Assembly (NCBI GenBank): GCA_023420935.1
Contig: JAEZUR010000109.1
Span: 1-45,677, forward strand
Reading direction: 5' to 3'
DNA: 45,677 nucleotides
DNA from: Bacillota bacterium
GTDB lineage: Bacteria > Bacillota > Clostridia > Lachnospirales > Lachnospiraceae
Shown here: one piece after another, positions 1-7,958 of the stretch
Position numbering within the stretch: the stretch's first letter is position 1
Layout: every line of letters begins with the position of its first letter
The notes under the pieces: generated by a model
The model's database searches: none
Told to the model about the DNA's origin: nothing
What the model saw: only the letters and a program-made list of their open reading frames with translations
Position numbers and translations under genes: made by a program

Positions 1-1
1 T

Positions 2-106
2 TATGAAGTAAACGAGGAAATTAGAAAAGTAGATAAGTACTGTATTAACGAAAAGGTACTCAAGAAAAAATTAATTAATTATATGGATATTTTGCATAGT
101 AAGTAA
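2..106 (+). CDS. C-terminal end of a truncated gene at the window edge
   Basis: An open frame enters from the left edge and stops with TAA at 104-106. Only 34 residues are visible, lysine-rich and helical in character, ending in DILHSK. The family cannot be named from this much. It precedes toxin-like debris and possible immunity genes, so it may belong to the same accessory cassette, but that is only context. The start lies outside the window. Confidence 0.45.
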   Translation, partial: YEVNEEIRKVDKYCINEKVLKKKLINYMDILHSK

Positions 107-125
107 AAAGTGAAAAAAGTAATAC

Positions 126-383
126 ATGAATAGTCTGTTGGAATTCGTTTAATAGAGAGCTACACCATCTAGATTAAGTCAATTAAGGTTTTGTTCATTA
201 CCAATACATAATGAATTGGAGAACTTTATCGCATCTATCTATGAGCAAAACCGATCGTTGAATGAATATGTATCTCAATTAGATGAATATGTAAGATTGG
301 TAAATGAAACAGAGGATACCATAGTAGAACAATTTATATTGTATCTTTTTATCCAATTGATTAAAGGAGGATTTTATGTATAA
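126..383 (+). pseudogene. Degenerate helical frame with two in-frame stops
   Basis: An ATG at 126 opens a frame that hits adjacent TAA and TAG codons at 150-155, then stays open for 75 codons to TAA at 381-383, overlapping the start of the next gene. The part after the stops reads as amphipathic helix (for example ENFIASIYEQNRSLNEY followed by QLDEYVRLVNET). That resembles the helical part of WXG100/LXG-type proteins, but the match is by eye only. No ribosome binding site and start codon can be placed after the stops, so a decayed gene is the simplest reading. A chance open frame is possible. Confidence 0.35.
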
Positions 384-777
384 AGTAATAATAATTGAAG
401 AAGATGAAATGACAAGAAATATAAAATTAATAAATGTTGAGACAGGAACAATTGATGAATGCTTTGATGATTCGGCATTAGTGGGGAACAAGCGTCGTTT
501 TGATTTTATAGAAATAGGAAAGGAATATAATTGCAAAATTAAATTATTTGGAAATGTAGTGCAAGAAAGAATGGGTAAGGTGGTACAGTGTAAAGTTATC
601 TGTAAAGATGTAATTGTTGGAACTAGAAACATGTCAAAGGTATTAGTAAACAATGATGAATATTTCATACCTAAAAATAAACTTAGTGAATTAGAAGATG
701 TTGAATCATTTTATTTTAGATATACGAGAAAAGATTTAATACAAGTTAACGATGTTATCCATGCAGATTTGTTATAA
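376..777 (+). CDS. Hypothetical protein, possible immunity protein
   Basis: This is a 133-residue soluble protein with no signal peptide or membrane segment. The ATG at 376 follows a strong AAAGGAGG site at 364-370. The sequence looks beta-rich, with alternating hydrophobic strands and scattered charges. I do not recognise the family. It sits directly before a toxin-tail-like pseudogene and near another small cytosolic protein, the arrangement expected of immunity genes in polymorphic toxin cassettes. Function is therefore only suggested by context. Confidence 0.7.
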   Translation: MYKVIIIEEDEMTRNIKLINVETGTIDECFDDSALVGNKRRFDFIEIGKEYNCKIKLFGNVVQERMGKVVQCKVICKDVIVGTRNMSKVLVNNDEYFIPKNKLSELEDVESFYFRYTRKDLIQVNDVIHADLL

Positions 778-779
778 TA

Positions 780-1010
780 AAATTTAATTATGGTTATACT
801 TTAGGACTTCCAACTACCTAACCATATCAGGATTCAAAATTACTGATTAACGAAATAATAGAAAGTAAAACACCAGTACCAGACCCACGAGGGACAAATG
901 CTTTATCGTGGACAGGTGAAGGAACTTTTAATGGTAGTACAGGATATTATGAATTAATTATAGATCCCAGTTCAAATACTGTTTGGCATTTTGTATTTAA
1001 ATCTCAATAA
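780..1010 (+). pseudogene. Remnant of a polymorphic-toxin-like C-terminus
   Basis: The frame from 780 reads KFNYGYTLGLPTT, then a TAA at 819-821, then PYQDSKLLINEIIESK and onward to a TAA at 1008-1010. The downstream part contains PVPDPRGTNALSWTGEGTF and a Tyr/Trp-rich end. The reading continues smoothly across the stop, and a CAA-to-TAA change would restore one frame, so this looks like a nonsense-mutated tail of a larger protein. The composition resembles C-terminal domains of secreted polymorphic toxins. No ribosome binding site or start is present. A gene tail left behind by recombination in a toxin/immunity array is the favoured explanation. Confidence 0.5.
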
Positions 1011-1031
1011 AGATAGAAAGGTAAATTGTAT

Positions 1032-1499
1032 ATGAATGAAATGATATATGACTTTACAACACATAGTTTGTATTATGAAAACCAAGATGTTGATGTTCGC
1101 AATTTTTCTTTGGCAATCGATACATTGGAAGTGGTATTTGAATTACAAACAGGGAAATTATTAAGAATACAAGGATTTTTTCCACTAATAAAGGCTACTG
1201 TTTGTACAATTGATTTCCCTAAATGGAAAGAAGGAGATTATTTATTAAATAATATTGATTTATCAGGATGTAAAGAAAATGAAGTATATGATTTAGTTCG
1301 AAAAATTCCTCAGACACAAAAATATTTTGAAAAAATGTTTATGAAGTATGATAAAGAAAAGGGAATAATTCAAGTTGGAGAGGATGCACAGGAAGGGAAA
1401 GATATAATAAAAGTAAATAATAATATATTCTGTGCTCTTGATGATAATTTAAATCTAAGAGGTGTATATATTGTGCCACAAAGATTTATACAAAGATAA
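1032..1499 (+). CDS. Hypothetical protein, possible immunity protein
   Basis: This is a soluble protein of about 155 residues with no signal or membrane segment. The ATG at 1032 is preferred over the TTG at 1026 because the AAAGG site at 1017-1021 is ten bases from the ATG but only four from the TTG. The protein is mixed alpha/beta and slightly acidic, and I recognise no family. It follows the toxin-tail pseudogene by about 20 bases, where a cognate immunity gene would sit. A hairpin terminator follows. The immunity role is inference from position. Confidence 0.7.
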   Translation: MNEMIYDFTTHSLYYENQDVDVRNFSLAIDTLEVVFELQTGKLLRIQGFFPLIKATVCTIDFPKWKEGDYLLNNIDLSGCKENEVYDLVRKIPQTQKYFEKMFMKYDKEKGIIQVGEDAQEGKDIIKVNNNIFCALDDNLNLRGVYIVPQRFIQR

Positions 1500-1536
1500 A
1501 GAAGAATTAGGGAGTAAACAAGGTATTTAATAAACG

Positions 1537-1572
1537 ACAGGTAATAGACGAACAGTCTATACCTGTTTTTTT
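1537..1572 (+). terminator. Rho-independent terminator
   Basis: The stem pairs ACAGGTA and TAGAC on the left with GTCTATACCTGT on the right around a short loop, followed by seven Ts at 1566-1572. It separates the left-edge small genes from the Tad-like locus. Confidence 0.85.
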
Positions 1573-1635
1573 GTACGCTAAAATCTGACTATAACGTAAG
1601 CAAAACCACTAATTGGAATAATTATGAAAATAGTA

Positions 1636-1666
1636 TTGACTTTTATTATGGAATTAGGTGCAAAAT
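1636..1666 (+). promoter_or_regulatory. Promoter A of the Tad-like locus, 19-bp spacer
   Basis: TTGAC at 1636-1640 is followed, 26 bases to the end of the -10, by GGAATTAGGTGCAAAAT. The same arrangement occurs at 10026 and 15626. All three copies keep AATT and GTG at fixed positions and have a -35 to -10 spacer of 19 bases, longer than the usual 17. An AATTGGAA box lies upstream at 1611. It sits 86 bases before the first gene of the locus. Long spacers often need an activator, which is inference here. Confidence 0.55.
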
Positions 1667-1752
1667 GATTTAGTAAACAAGTTACTTATTTAAATAAATT
1701 ATGACAGCAGGAGTTTGAAAATTGAGCATAACAGATGTAGGGAGGGAAATGA

Positions 1753-2898
1753 TTGATTGGTAAATGTTACATCAGTAAAAAAGCTAGTTTGGTTATACTT
1801 TCTGTACTTTTACTCTTAACCAATTGCCTAACAGTCAATGCAGCCACTGCAGATGATCTACGAGAAATGGTAGGACAGAAAAGAGTTACAGATGAATCAG
1901 TGATCAAGGATGTAAAGTCAATTATATATCGTTATAAACAGTCAGAGTACAAGAAAAAGCTCATTAAAATTTTGGATACAATGGGTGATTTTGGGTACGA
2001 AGATCATTTTAATGAACTGTTACAACAGAAAGATAAATCGTTAGAGGTATTACAGAAAAGCTTTTGTTCCAATGAAAAGGTTGATGTAGTGATTGAGAAA
2101 TTAAACGATAGTGTTTCCATACTAAGTGAATTAGGAGCACTAAGAGAACCTACTAGCTGCCCATTCGATGAGCTAGAAGAGGATGAAGATAAGAGTGCAT
2201 ACCAATATGCAAGTTCAGTGATGAAATCCATAGATGACAACTATAACCTAGGGAAAGTCGGAGAAGGTGTTACATTTCCCACGATGGATAGTGCTAAGCT
2301 ACAACGATCTTTTGGAGAAAACGCTATCGTAACTTCAGATATTCAATATGAAAATAATAAAGGAATCGATCTTTATGTAGCAACCAGTTCCAAGAAAGAA
2401 TATAAAGCAAACATTGTTGCTCAGTTCAATGGGAAAGTAAAATCCATCGAAAAAAAGTATAAAGGCAAGTATCGAATTACCATAGAACATGGGGCTTCCC
2501 TAGTAACTGTTTATGAGTATGTTTCAACTGTTAAAGTAAAGGTTGGAGATTACGTAAAGCAATACCAACAGCTTGGATATGCAGCAGGTGATATACTGCA
2601 TTTCGAGGTGATTCTAAATACCATACCAATCAATCCTTTGTTTCTCTATGGTGACATGGGGGAACAAGTTTATAACGATTGGTATGCTGATAATCCTGGA
2701 ATGGCATATGAGAAAACAGATTTTTCAAAGATAAAGATGTACATAGAAAATAAAGTAGAGGGCAAAAGTGATACAGTTTCATCATCTGTGGTGTATGAAG
2801 AGGATAACAAAGATGGAACTAACATCAAGTTTGAGGATGATTATGTGAAACCGGAAGTTCCTATTGCAGATTATATTGAGGAAGAAAAAACAGAGTAG
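1753..2898 (+). CDS. Secreted M23-fold (LytM-like) protein, catalytically degenerate
   Basis: This 381-residue protein starts with TTG after GGAGGG at 1741-1746. A signal peptide or anchor covers residues 10-30, with likely cleavage near TVNAA. Residues 35-140 are helical and charged. Residues about 205-300 resemble the M23 beta-fold, ending in GDILHFEVILN. Active M23 enzymes carry a HxH pair and a YxHL-type histidine. Here these positions read ILH and YEYVS, so zinc binding and catalysis are probably lost, as in SpoIIQ-like scaffolds. The acidic tail is not recognised. As first gene of the Tad-like operon it may anchor the machine to peptidoglycan (inference). Confidence 0.75.
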   Translation: MIGKCYISKKASLVILSVLLLLTNCLTVNAATADDLREMVGQKRVTDESVIKDVKSIIYRYKQSEYKKKLIKILDTMGDFGYEDHFNELLQQKDKSLEVLQKSFCSNEKVDVVIEKLNDSVSILSELGALREPTSCPFDELEEDEDKSAYQYASSVMKSIDDNYNLGKVGEGVTFPTMDSAKLQRSFGENAIVTSDIQYENNKGIDLYVATSSKKEYKANIVAQFNGKVKSIEKKYKGKYRITIEHGASLVTVYEYVSTVKVKVGDYVKQYQQLGYAAGDILHFEVILNTIPINPLFLYGDMGEQVYNDWYADNPGMAYEKTDFSKIKMYIENKVEGKSDTVSSSVVYEEDNKDGTNIKFEDDYVKPEVPIADYIEEEKTE

Positions 2899-2909
2899 GT
2901 GGTGTTGAT

Positions 2910-3515
2910 TTGAAGATTAGGCATTCGGATAAACAATGGGTTGGAAAACTTTTCATGTTAATCAGTACCCTTATCATATTATTTCTCCTCGGTTGTATTG
3001 TAAAGCTTATCATACCAACAAAATCCAATACACCCATAGAGAATATTAGTAGTGAAAATACCCTAACTTATGTAACCAAGCAAGTAGTGGATTATGAAAG
3101 TAAGGGTAAACCAAACAGATGGGAAATTAGATATGATATTTGGAACTCTAGTTCTTCACTCTACAAAAATGAGAAATATATCAAGAAACTAACATATGGA
3201 GAACTGGATAAAATAGTTGATTTTGAACCAGAAGCCTTGGTAAGCAGTCATGACTCTACTGAAGAACTGAATACAGAAAATGAAACAGGAATCGTTTATG
3301 AAATGGATCTCAAATCAAGTGAAAGATATATAGCGTCATTATTAAGCAGAGGATATAGTTATCAAAGAAAAATCTTAACATCCACTTATGCGGAGGTTTA
3401 CTTATTTGACGCAGTGGGAAATACCATAAGGGTGTTAGCCTTCCAAGATAAGCTGTTAATCGCCACATTATATGAAGATACCACATTACCCACGATAGAA
3501 GGATATTTTAAATAA
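2910..3515 (+). CDS. One-pass membrane protein of unknown function
   Basis: This 201-residue protein starts with TTG at 2910 after a TAGGTGGTG site, 12 bases behind the previous stop. One membrane segment covers residues about 13-33. The rest, outside if topology follows the positive-inside rule, is a mixed alpha/beta domain with the motif YEMDLKSSERYIASLLSRGY. I do not recognise the family. Tight spacing with the M23-like gene upstream and the SAF/CpaB-like gene downstream argues that it is a structural or assembly part of the same envelope machine. Confidence 0.75.
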   Translation: MKIRHSDKQWVGKLFMLISTLIILFLLGCIVKLIIPTKSNTPIENISSENTLTYVTKQVVDYESKGKPNRWEIRYDIWNSSSSLYKNEKYIKKLTYGELDKIVDFEPEALVSSHDSTEELNTENETGIVYEMDLKSSERYIASLLSRGYSYQRKILTSTYAEVYLFDAVGNTIRVLAFQDKLLIATLYEDTTLPTIEGYFK

Positions 3516-3527
3516 GGGAGGATAAAA

Positions 3528-4490
3528 ATGTACTCAAAGAAAATCTATATTATCATTGCAGCCATTGTTTTATTAGGAGGAGTATTGGGCGTTGTTATTA
3601 TGCAAAGAACTTACGAAAAGAAAATTGATAAAAAAGATGCAACAATTGCCCAGTTACAGAAGGAATTAAATCGAATTGGAGAGTTAACCTACGTATACCG
3701 CTTGGCAACTGATGCCAAAGCAGGGAATGAATGCAATGATTATGATCTAGAAACAGTGGAAGTGCCAGTAAGTATATGTAGTGATAATTCGGTTTATGAT
3801 ACGGAGACAATCACAGGACGGTACTATAAATTTAATGCAGCTGCAGGAACCATCTTATCACAGGATATGTTTACTGACTTCAAGATAAGTAATGATATGC
3901 GTCTTATGGATGTTGTGTTTGATGAAATACCAATTGGGTTAGAATCAGGAGATTATATTGATGTTCGTATTGCATTTCCGTTGGGGCAAGATTACATTGC
4001 TATGACCCATAAACGTGTTGCGGAGATAAATGGTTCAACCGTTAAATTAGTAGTGGAACAAAGAGATTTTTATTGTTATGAATCTATGAAAACAGATATC
4101 GCAACATATGAATCTACTAAAATATATGGTGCAGAGTATGTGGAAGCTGGATTACAAGAGGCTGCTAAAACCTATTATCCTATTAATCTTGATGTACTAT
4201 TAACCATGCTAAAAGACCCTAATATAAACACAGGTGATTATAGTGAGATTCTAGCAGTACGTGAGCAATTGGAAGAACAGCTATTAAGTTCAGATAAGAT
4301 AGATATTGCGCAAACGGTTACCTCAGGTAGAGAAACCATTAGTGAGAAATTTGATGAAGCACAAGAAGCATATGAAAATTTACAGATTGAAAAAGAACAA
4401 GAAGCAGAACGAGCCGCAATTATGGAAGCACAAGAAGCGGAAGAGGCCGAGGATAGTGAAAATAGTAATAATTCTGGTAAGGAAGAATAG
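3528..4490 (+). CDS. SAF-domain protein, CpaB/RcpC-like Tad assembly component
   Basis: The protein has 320 residues, with an ATG after GGGAGGATAAAA. An N-terminal membrane segment covers residues 4-25 and a short coiled coil residues 28-50. A SAF/CpaB-like beta domain follows at about 52-200, recognisable from ETVEVPVSI, the AAAGTILSQDMF segment and the LESGDYIDVRIAF segment, which match the layout of CpaB/RcpC and flagellar FlgA relatives. The C-terminus (250-320) is a long acidic helix rich in Glu and Ala, probably coiled coil. In Tad pili CpaB acts in the envelope with the secretin. A Gram-positive cell has no outer membrane, so here a wall-proximal role is inferred. Confidence 0.7.
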   Translation: MYSKKIYIIIAAIVLLGGVLGVVIMQRTYEKKIDKKDATIAQLQKELNRIGELTYVYRLATDAKAGNECNDYDLETVEVPVSICSDNSVYDTETITGRYYKFNAAAGTILSQDMFTDFKISNDMRLMDVVFDEIPIGLESGDYIDVRIAFPLGQDYIAMTHKRVAEINGSTVKLVVEQRDFYCYESMKTDIATYESTKIYGAEYVEAGLQEAAKTYYPINLDVLLTMLKDPNINTGDYSEILAVREQLEEQLLSSDKIDIAQTVTSGRETISEKFDEAQEAYENLQIEKEQEAERAAIMEAQEAEEAEDSENSNNSGKEE

Positions 4491-4503
4491 GGGGCTTTAA
4501 AGT

Positions 4504-5085
4504 ATGGCGATGATTTCTATAGTAGGGAAAGTGGACAAGCGTATTTTAGTGCTTCCCCTGATGCGTGTGTGTTCTATGGATGGGCCAACGGTGGTATTTA
4601 GTGATGACGGTAATTTTAAGAATCTTTTTCATGAAGAAGGTGAGGAAGGATGCGTGTCGGGAGTAGATATTTTTATTACCAATGACATACCAGACACGGA
4701 ACTGATTCAGATGGAATATAAACATCTGATTTATGTATATTCTGACCCAATTGAGATAGATAACAAAATGGATATATCTCTCGTTTGCCGATGTTATGAT
4801 CGCTCATTTATTGGATTACCGAAAGCTAAGTTATCTGAGGCTTCCAACCACGTTGATTTAATTTTTAGTTCTATTCCATTAAAAAATGTGAAAAACACGA
4901 TTGTATTAAAACCGGAATACTATAGGTATCTAGTGGAGACGGAAGAAAAAAAGGAATTATTAATCAATAAAGATAAATCTCTATGTAAACTAATGACATT
5001 GATACTGAGCAATATATTCCAGATGAGTGAGTTACAATTTTCACGATTATTAGTTCGTAATAAATATGAGTTATCAATGAAATAA
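4504..5085 (+). CDS. Hypothetical cytosolic protein of the Tad-like operon
   Basis: This 193-residue protein lacks a signal or membrane segment. The ATG follows AGGGGGC with about ten bases of spacing. The start, MAMISIVGKVDKRILVLPL, and alternating strands suggest a small alpha/beta domain. It could be a P-loop-less relative of the CpaE receiver-like or ParA-like domain, because in many Tad operons CpaE has an N-terminal receiver-like domain before its ATPase domain and the next gene here is CpaE-like. That split-CpaE reading is speculative, and no catalytic motif is visible. Confidence 0.65.
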   Translation: MAMISIVGKVDKRILVLPLMRVCSMDGPTVVFSDDGNFKNLFHEEGEEGCVSGVDIFITNDIPDTELIQMEYKHLIYVYSDPIEIDNKMDISLVCRCYDRSFIGLPKAKLSEASNHVDLIFSSIPLKNVKNTIVLKPEYYRYLVETEEKKELLINKDKSLCKLMTLILSNIFQMSELQFSRLLVRNKYELSMK

Positions 5086-5104
5086 GAGAGGAGTATTGTA
5101 AAGG

Positions 5105-5923
5105 ATGAATATAGCTGTGATGTCTCCACATACGCACAAAAACGGTAATACAGTAATTGCATCTTTGATCGCATATGAACTTTCATCCAGAAACCGTAAG
5201 GTCTGTTTAGCACATAGTTCCAATATATCGAATGCGTTATATTCTTATTTTAGTATCAATGAAACGAAAGATAAAACATGTAATTCCATTCAAATACTGA
5301 ATTTAATCCGAGAAGGCGGCATTCGTAAAAATGATATAAGCGATTATTGTAAAAGTGTAAGCGAGAATCTTGAAATCTTCAGTTTAAATTCCAAGGAGAT
5401 AACCCAAGAACAATTAAATGAAGTAACAGGTTTTATCTGTACTAATTTCCCTCATGATCATGTGGTTTTTGATGTTGATGATAATAATTTAAACAGTGAG
5501 ATTAATCAAACAATTATAAAATACTGTGATTGTATTGTATATGTTCTTACTCAGAACAAAACAGAACTGATTGAATTTAGTGAGAATCGTAAGGAAAATT
5601 TGTATTGGATGAATGACATTCCTAGCATAGTCGTGGTAAATCAGTATTGCGATATCGTAGGTAGTATAAAACAAGTGGCTTCCACCATTGGAATTAAGAA
5701 TCCGAAGAAGTGGTTTAAGATGGGCTATAATCCCTGGATTGCCTTTACTACCAATCACGGAATCTTATCACATTTATATCAAAACATGCAAAAAAGAGAT
5801 TATCAAGTGGTTGATATAGACAGTGATCTTAAAAATTTGGTAAATGGTATCCTTAGCATTCGGTACGCCAAGCAAGTAATACGTTATCAAAAGGAAGAAA
5901 GTAACTTTAGCAAAAGTAGTTAA
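5105..5923 (+). CDS. CpaE/MinD-like protein with degenerate Walker A
   Basis: The protein has 272 residues. The N-terminus MNIAVMSPHTHKNGNTVIAS lines up with the deviant Walker A of the ParA/MinD/CpaE family (KGGxGKT), but the loop reads HKNGNTV, with Asn in place of the phosphate-binding Lys. DHVVFDVDD near residue 120 fits Walker B, and IVYVLTQNKTELI plus SIVVVNQYCD fit the later strands of the fold. It sits between the CpaB-like gene and the CpaF/TadA ATPase, the normal place for cpaE. It probably localises or scaffolds the machine without hydrolysing ATP. The broken P-loop is directly visible; the role is inferred. Confidence 0.7.
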   Translation: MNIAVMSPHTHKNGNTVIASLIAYELSSRNRKVCLAHSSNISNALYSYFSINETKDKTCNSIQILNLIREGGIRKNDISDYCKSVSENLEIFSLNSKEITQEQLNEVTGFICTNFPHDHVVFDVDDNNLNSEINQTIIKYCDCIVYVLTQNKTELIEFSENRKENLYWMNDIPSIVVVNQYCDIVGSIKQVASTIGIKNPKKWFKMGYNPWIAFTTNHGILSHLYQNMQKRDYQVVDIDSDLKNLVNGILSIRYAKQVIRYQKEESNFSKSS

Positions 5924-5940
5924 GGGGGTAAAGAAATAGT

Positions 5941-7956
5941 TTGAATAATACAAATCTAATTTTAATTAGCGTGATTGGTATTCTATTTATTTGTACTGCT
6001 TTATACTATTTTGCGAAAGGGAAAAAGCAAGTTATTTTAGAAGAAGATTTTTCAACTTTTGAAGATGTATTAGATGCAATCAAAATATACATCGTAGATA
6101 TGATAAAGGAGAATTACGAAAATACAAATAATGATGAAGAATATAGTAAACTGCGCAAACGAAAAGCGAAGATAAATGAAGCGTTAAAGAATGCAGTATA
6201 TGGGATCGACAATGCCAAAATAATGGTGAAAGAATTGATTCGTGGTTTCCTAATAGAACATGTTCATTTAGAGCGAGTGGAGCAAATACTTGGTCTAGAT
6301 AATGTGAGTGAGCCTTCACCACATGTAATGTTTGAGATTATTATGTACCAATACAAAAAGACTTATGGAAGAAATGCATTAACCAATTGGATCAAGAAAA
6401 ATCAGTTCGATTTACCCCGGCCTGCCATGGGTATAGGGAAAAAAGGAGATCTTTCTTTCTATATAACAAAAGCTAACTTGGAAAAAAGTTATTATCAAGA
6501 AGCCATACAATTAGAAGATGAGGAGAAAGTGGATCTTTTAACTACTTTACTTTATCAGCAATTCAAAGGATTTGGAATGGTGGATACCATTCTAGAAATG
6601 AATATTAATGGTATTAATATTGGTGTTTCAGGTTCTATTATGGAGGCAGTTAATGTCAATGAAGCAAGTGGTAATAGAGAAGTAATAAGTGAAGCAACCA
6701 ATGCTCTTTGGCTTTACTTTGGTGGGAATTATATTCATTGCCAATTTCTTGACTTTGGTTCTGAAGATGAGATTAGACGAATTATTCAGCTTTTAATTCG
6801 TTATAATTCTCCAGGTCCTTTATCAGCAAAAAGAGGTTACTTGGTAAATACCATGCATGATAAATCAAGAATACTTGCCATTCGGCCTCCAGCAGGAGAA
6901 TATTGGGCTACTTTTGTACGAAAGTTTACACTAGATAATGTAACACCAGAAGCTTTGATTATAAAAGAGGGCGTAGTCAATGGTGAGATATGTGTGAAAC
7001 TAATCGAATTTTTAATGAGAGGATTAGTGACCACAGCGGTTACAGGTCGTCAGGGAAGTGGAAAGACAACCTTAATGAAGGCAATTATAGCATATTTTGA
7101 CACCCGCTATAACATTGGTGTTTTAGAAATGGCACCGGAGATGTACTTAAGAGAATTGTATCCAGATCGTAATATTTTCTCAGTACAAGAGACAGACAGT
7201 GTTACAGCAGAAAATTTGCAGGATGCTCTTAAAAAGGCTGACCGTGCAATCACCATCATTGGTGAAGTAGCAACAGATCCGGTTGCAGCAAGAATGATTC
7301 AGCTTGGTATGACTGGTTCTCTTAGTACGGTATTTTCACATCATGCCAATACCGCAAAAGACTTGGTATTAACACTTCGTAACTCGCTAGTAAATGCTGG
7401 TGGCTTTGATAATATGACCACTGCAGAAAGACAGGTAACAGATGTAGTAAAAGCCAATATCCATCTTGATTTTACTGCAGATGGCAAACGATACATAAAA
7501 CGTATTACAGAAATTGTTCAGTTAGATGAGGGTATCCCTTATCCAGATTATGATTCAGAGAACAAAGAAGACAGTATTGCCCTAATACAAAAGGAATATT
7601 ATATCAGACAAACAGATCGTATCTCCTTTACTTCCAGAGATATTTTAACTTACGATGTTGAGACAGATACGTATACGCCGGGCGAATGCATGAGTGAAAC
7701 TCTAATTCAAAAGATATCTTCCACATTACCAAGAGAAGAAAGAATTGATTTTGATAAATTCTTAAGTTTCTATTGGAAAGGAGTGAAGGAAGAAGGATAT
7801 GAAGGGGTTACCGCAGCAGAACCTGATAAAAAAGTAGATATAGATGCATCCAATGACTTTTCCAATGCCGTTAAGTACTTAAATAGTCAAGCAGATTCTG
7901 TGGTAAAACAATATGGTTTTGGTGAGTTTTATGAGGATTCCAAGCAGGGGGTGTAA
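5941..7956 (+). CDS. cpaF: CpaF/TadA-type secretion ATPase with N-terminal membrane anchor
   Basis: This 671-residue protein starts with TTG after AAGGGGG. Unlike ordinary CpaF/TadA (about 400-500 residues, soluble), it opens with a membrane segment at residues 4-23. A helical domain runs to about 110. The N2 and ATPase domains of the GspE/TadA superfamily follow, with Walker A GRQGSGKT at 369-376, the Asp/Glu-box region ending in IGEVATDP around 438, and the His-box segment TVFSHHANTAKD. The last 120 residues are an extra domain. It should power assembly or export through the TadB/TadC-like platform encoded two bases downstream. Confidence 0.9.
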   Translation: MNNTNLILISVIGILFICTALYYFAKGKKQVILEEDFSTFEDVLDAIKIYIVDMIKENYENTNNDEEYSKLRKRKAKINEALKNAVYGIDNAKIMVKELIRGFLIEHVHLERVEQILGLDNVSEPSPHVMFEIIMYQYKKTYGRNALTNWIKKNQFDLPRPAMGIGKKGDLSFYITKANLEKSYYQEAIQLEDEEKVDLLTTLLYQQFKGFGMVDTILEMNINGINIGVSGSIMEAVNVNEASGNREVISEATNALWLYFGGNYIHCQFLDFGSEDEIRRIIQLLIRYNSPGPLSAKRGYLVNTMHDKSRILAIRPPAGEYWATFVRKFTLDNVTPEALIIKEGVVNGEICVKLIEFLMRGLVTTAVTGRQGSGKTTLMKAIIAYFDTRYNIGVLEMAPEMYLRELYPDRNIFSVQETDSVTAENLQDALKKADRAITIIGEVATDPVAARMIQLGMTGSLSTVFSHHANTAKDLVLTLRNSLVNAGGFDNMTTAERQVTDVVKANIHLDFTADGKRYIKRITEIVQLDEGIPYPDYDSENKEDSIALIQKEYYIRQTDRISFTSRDILTYDVETDTYTPGECMSETLIQKISSTLPREERIDFDKFLSFYWKGVKEEGYEGVTAAEPDKKVDIDASNDFSNAVKYLNSQADSVVKQYGFGEFYEDSKQGV

Positions 7957-7958
7957 CA

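Noticed and set aside
4306..4500. 64-codon frame inside the SAF/CpaB-like gene
   Set aside because: It is a shifted reading of the acidic coiled tail of that gene and has only a run of basic residues.
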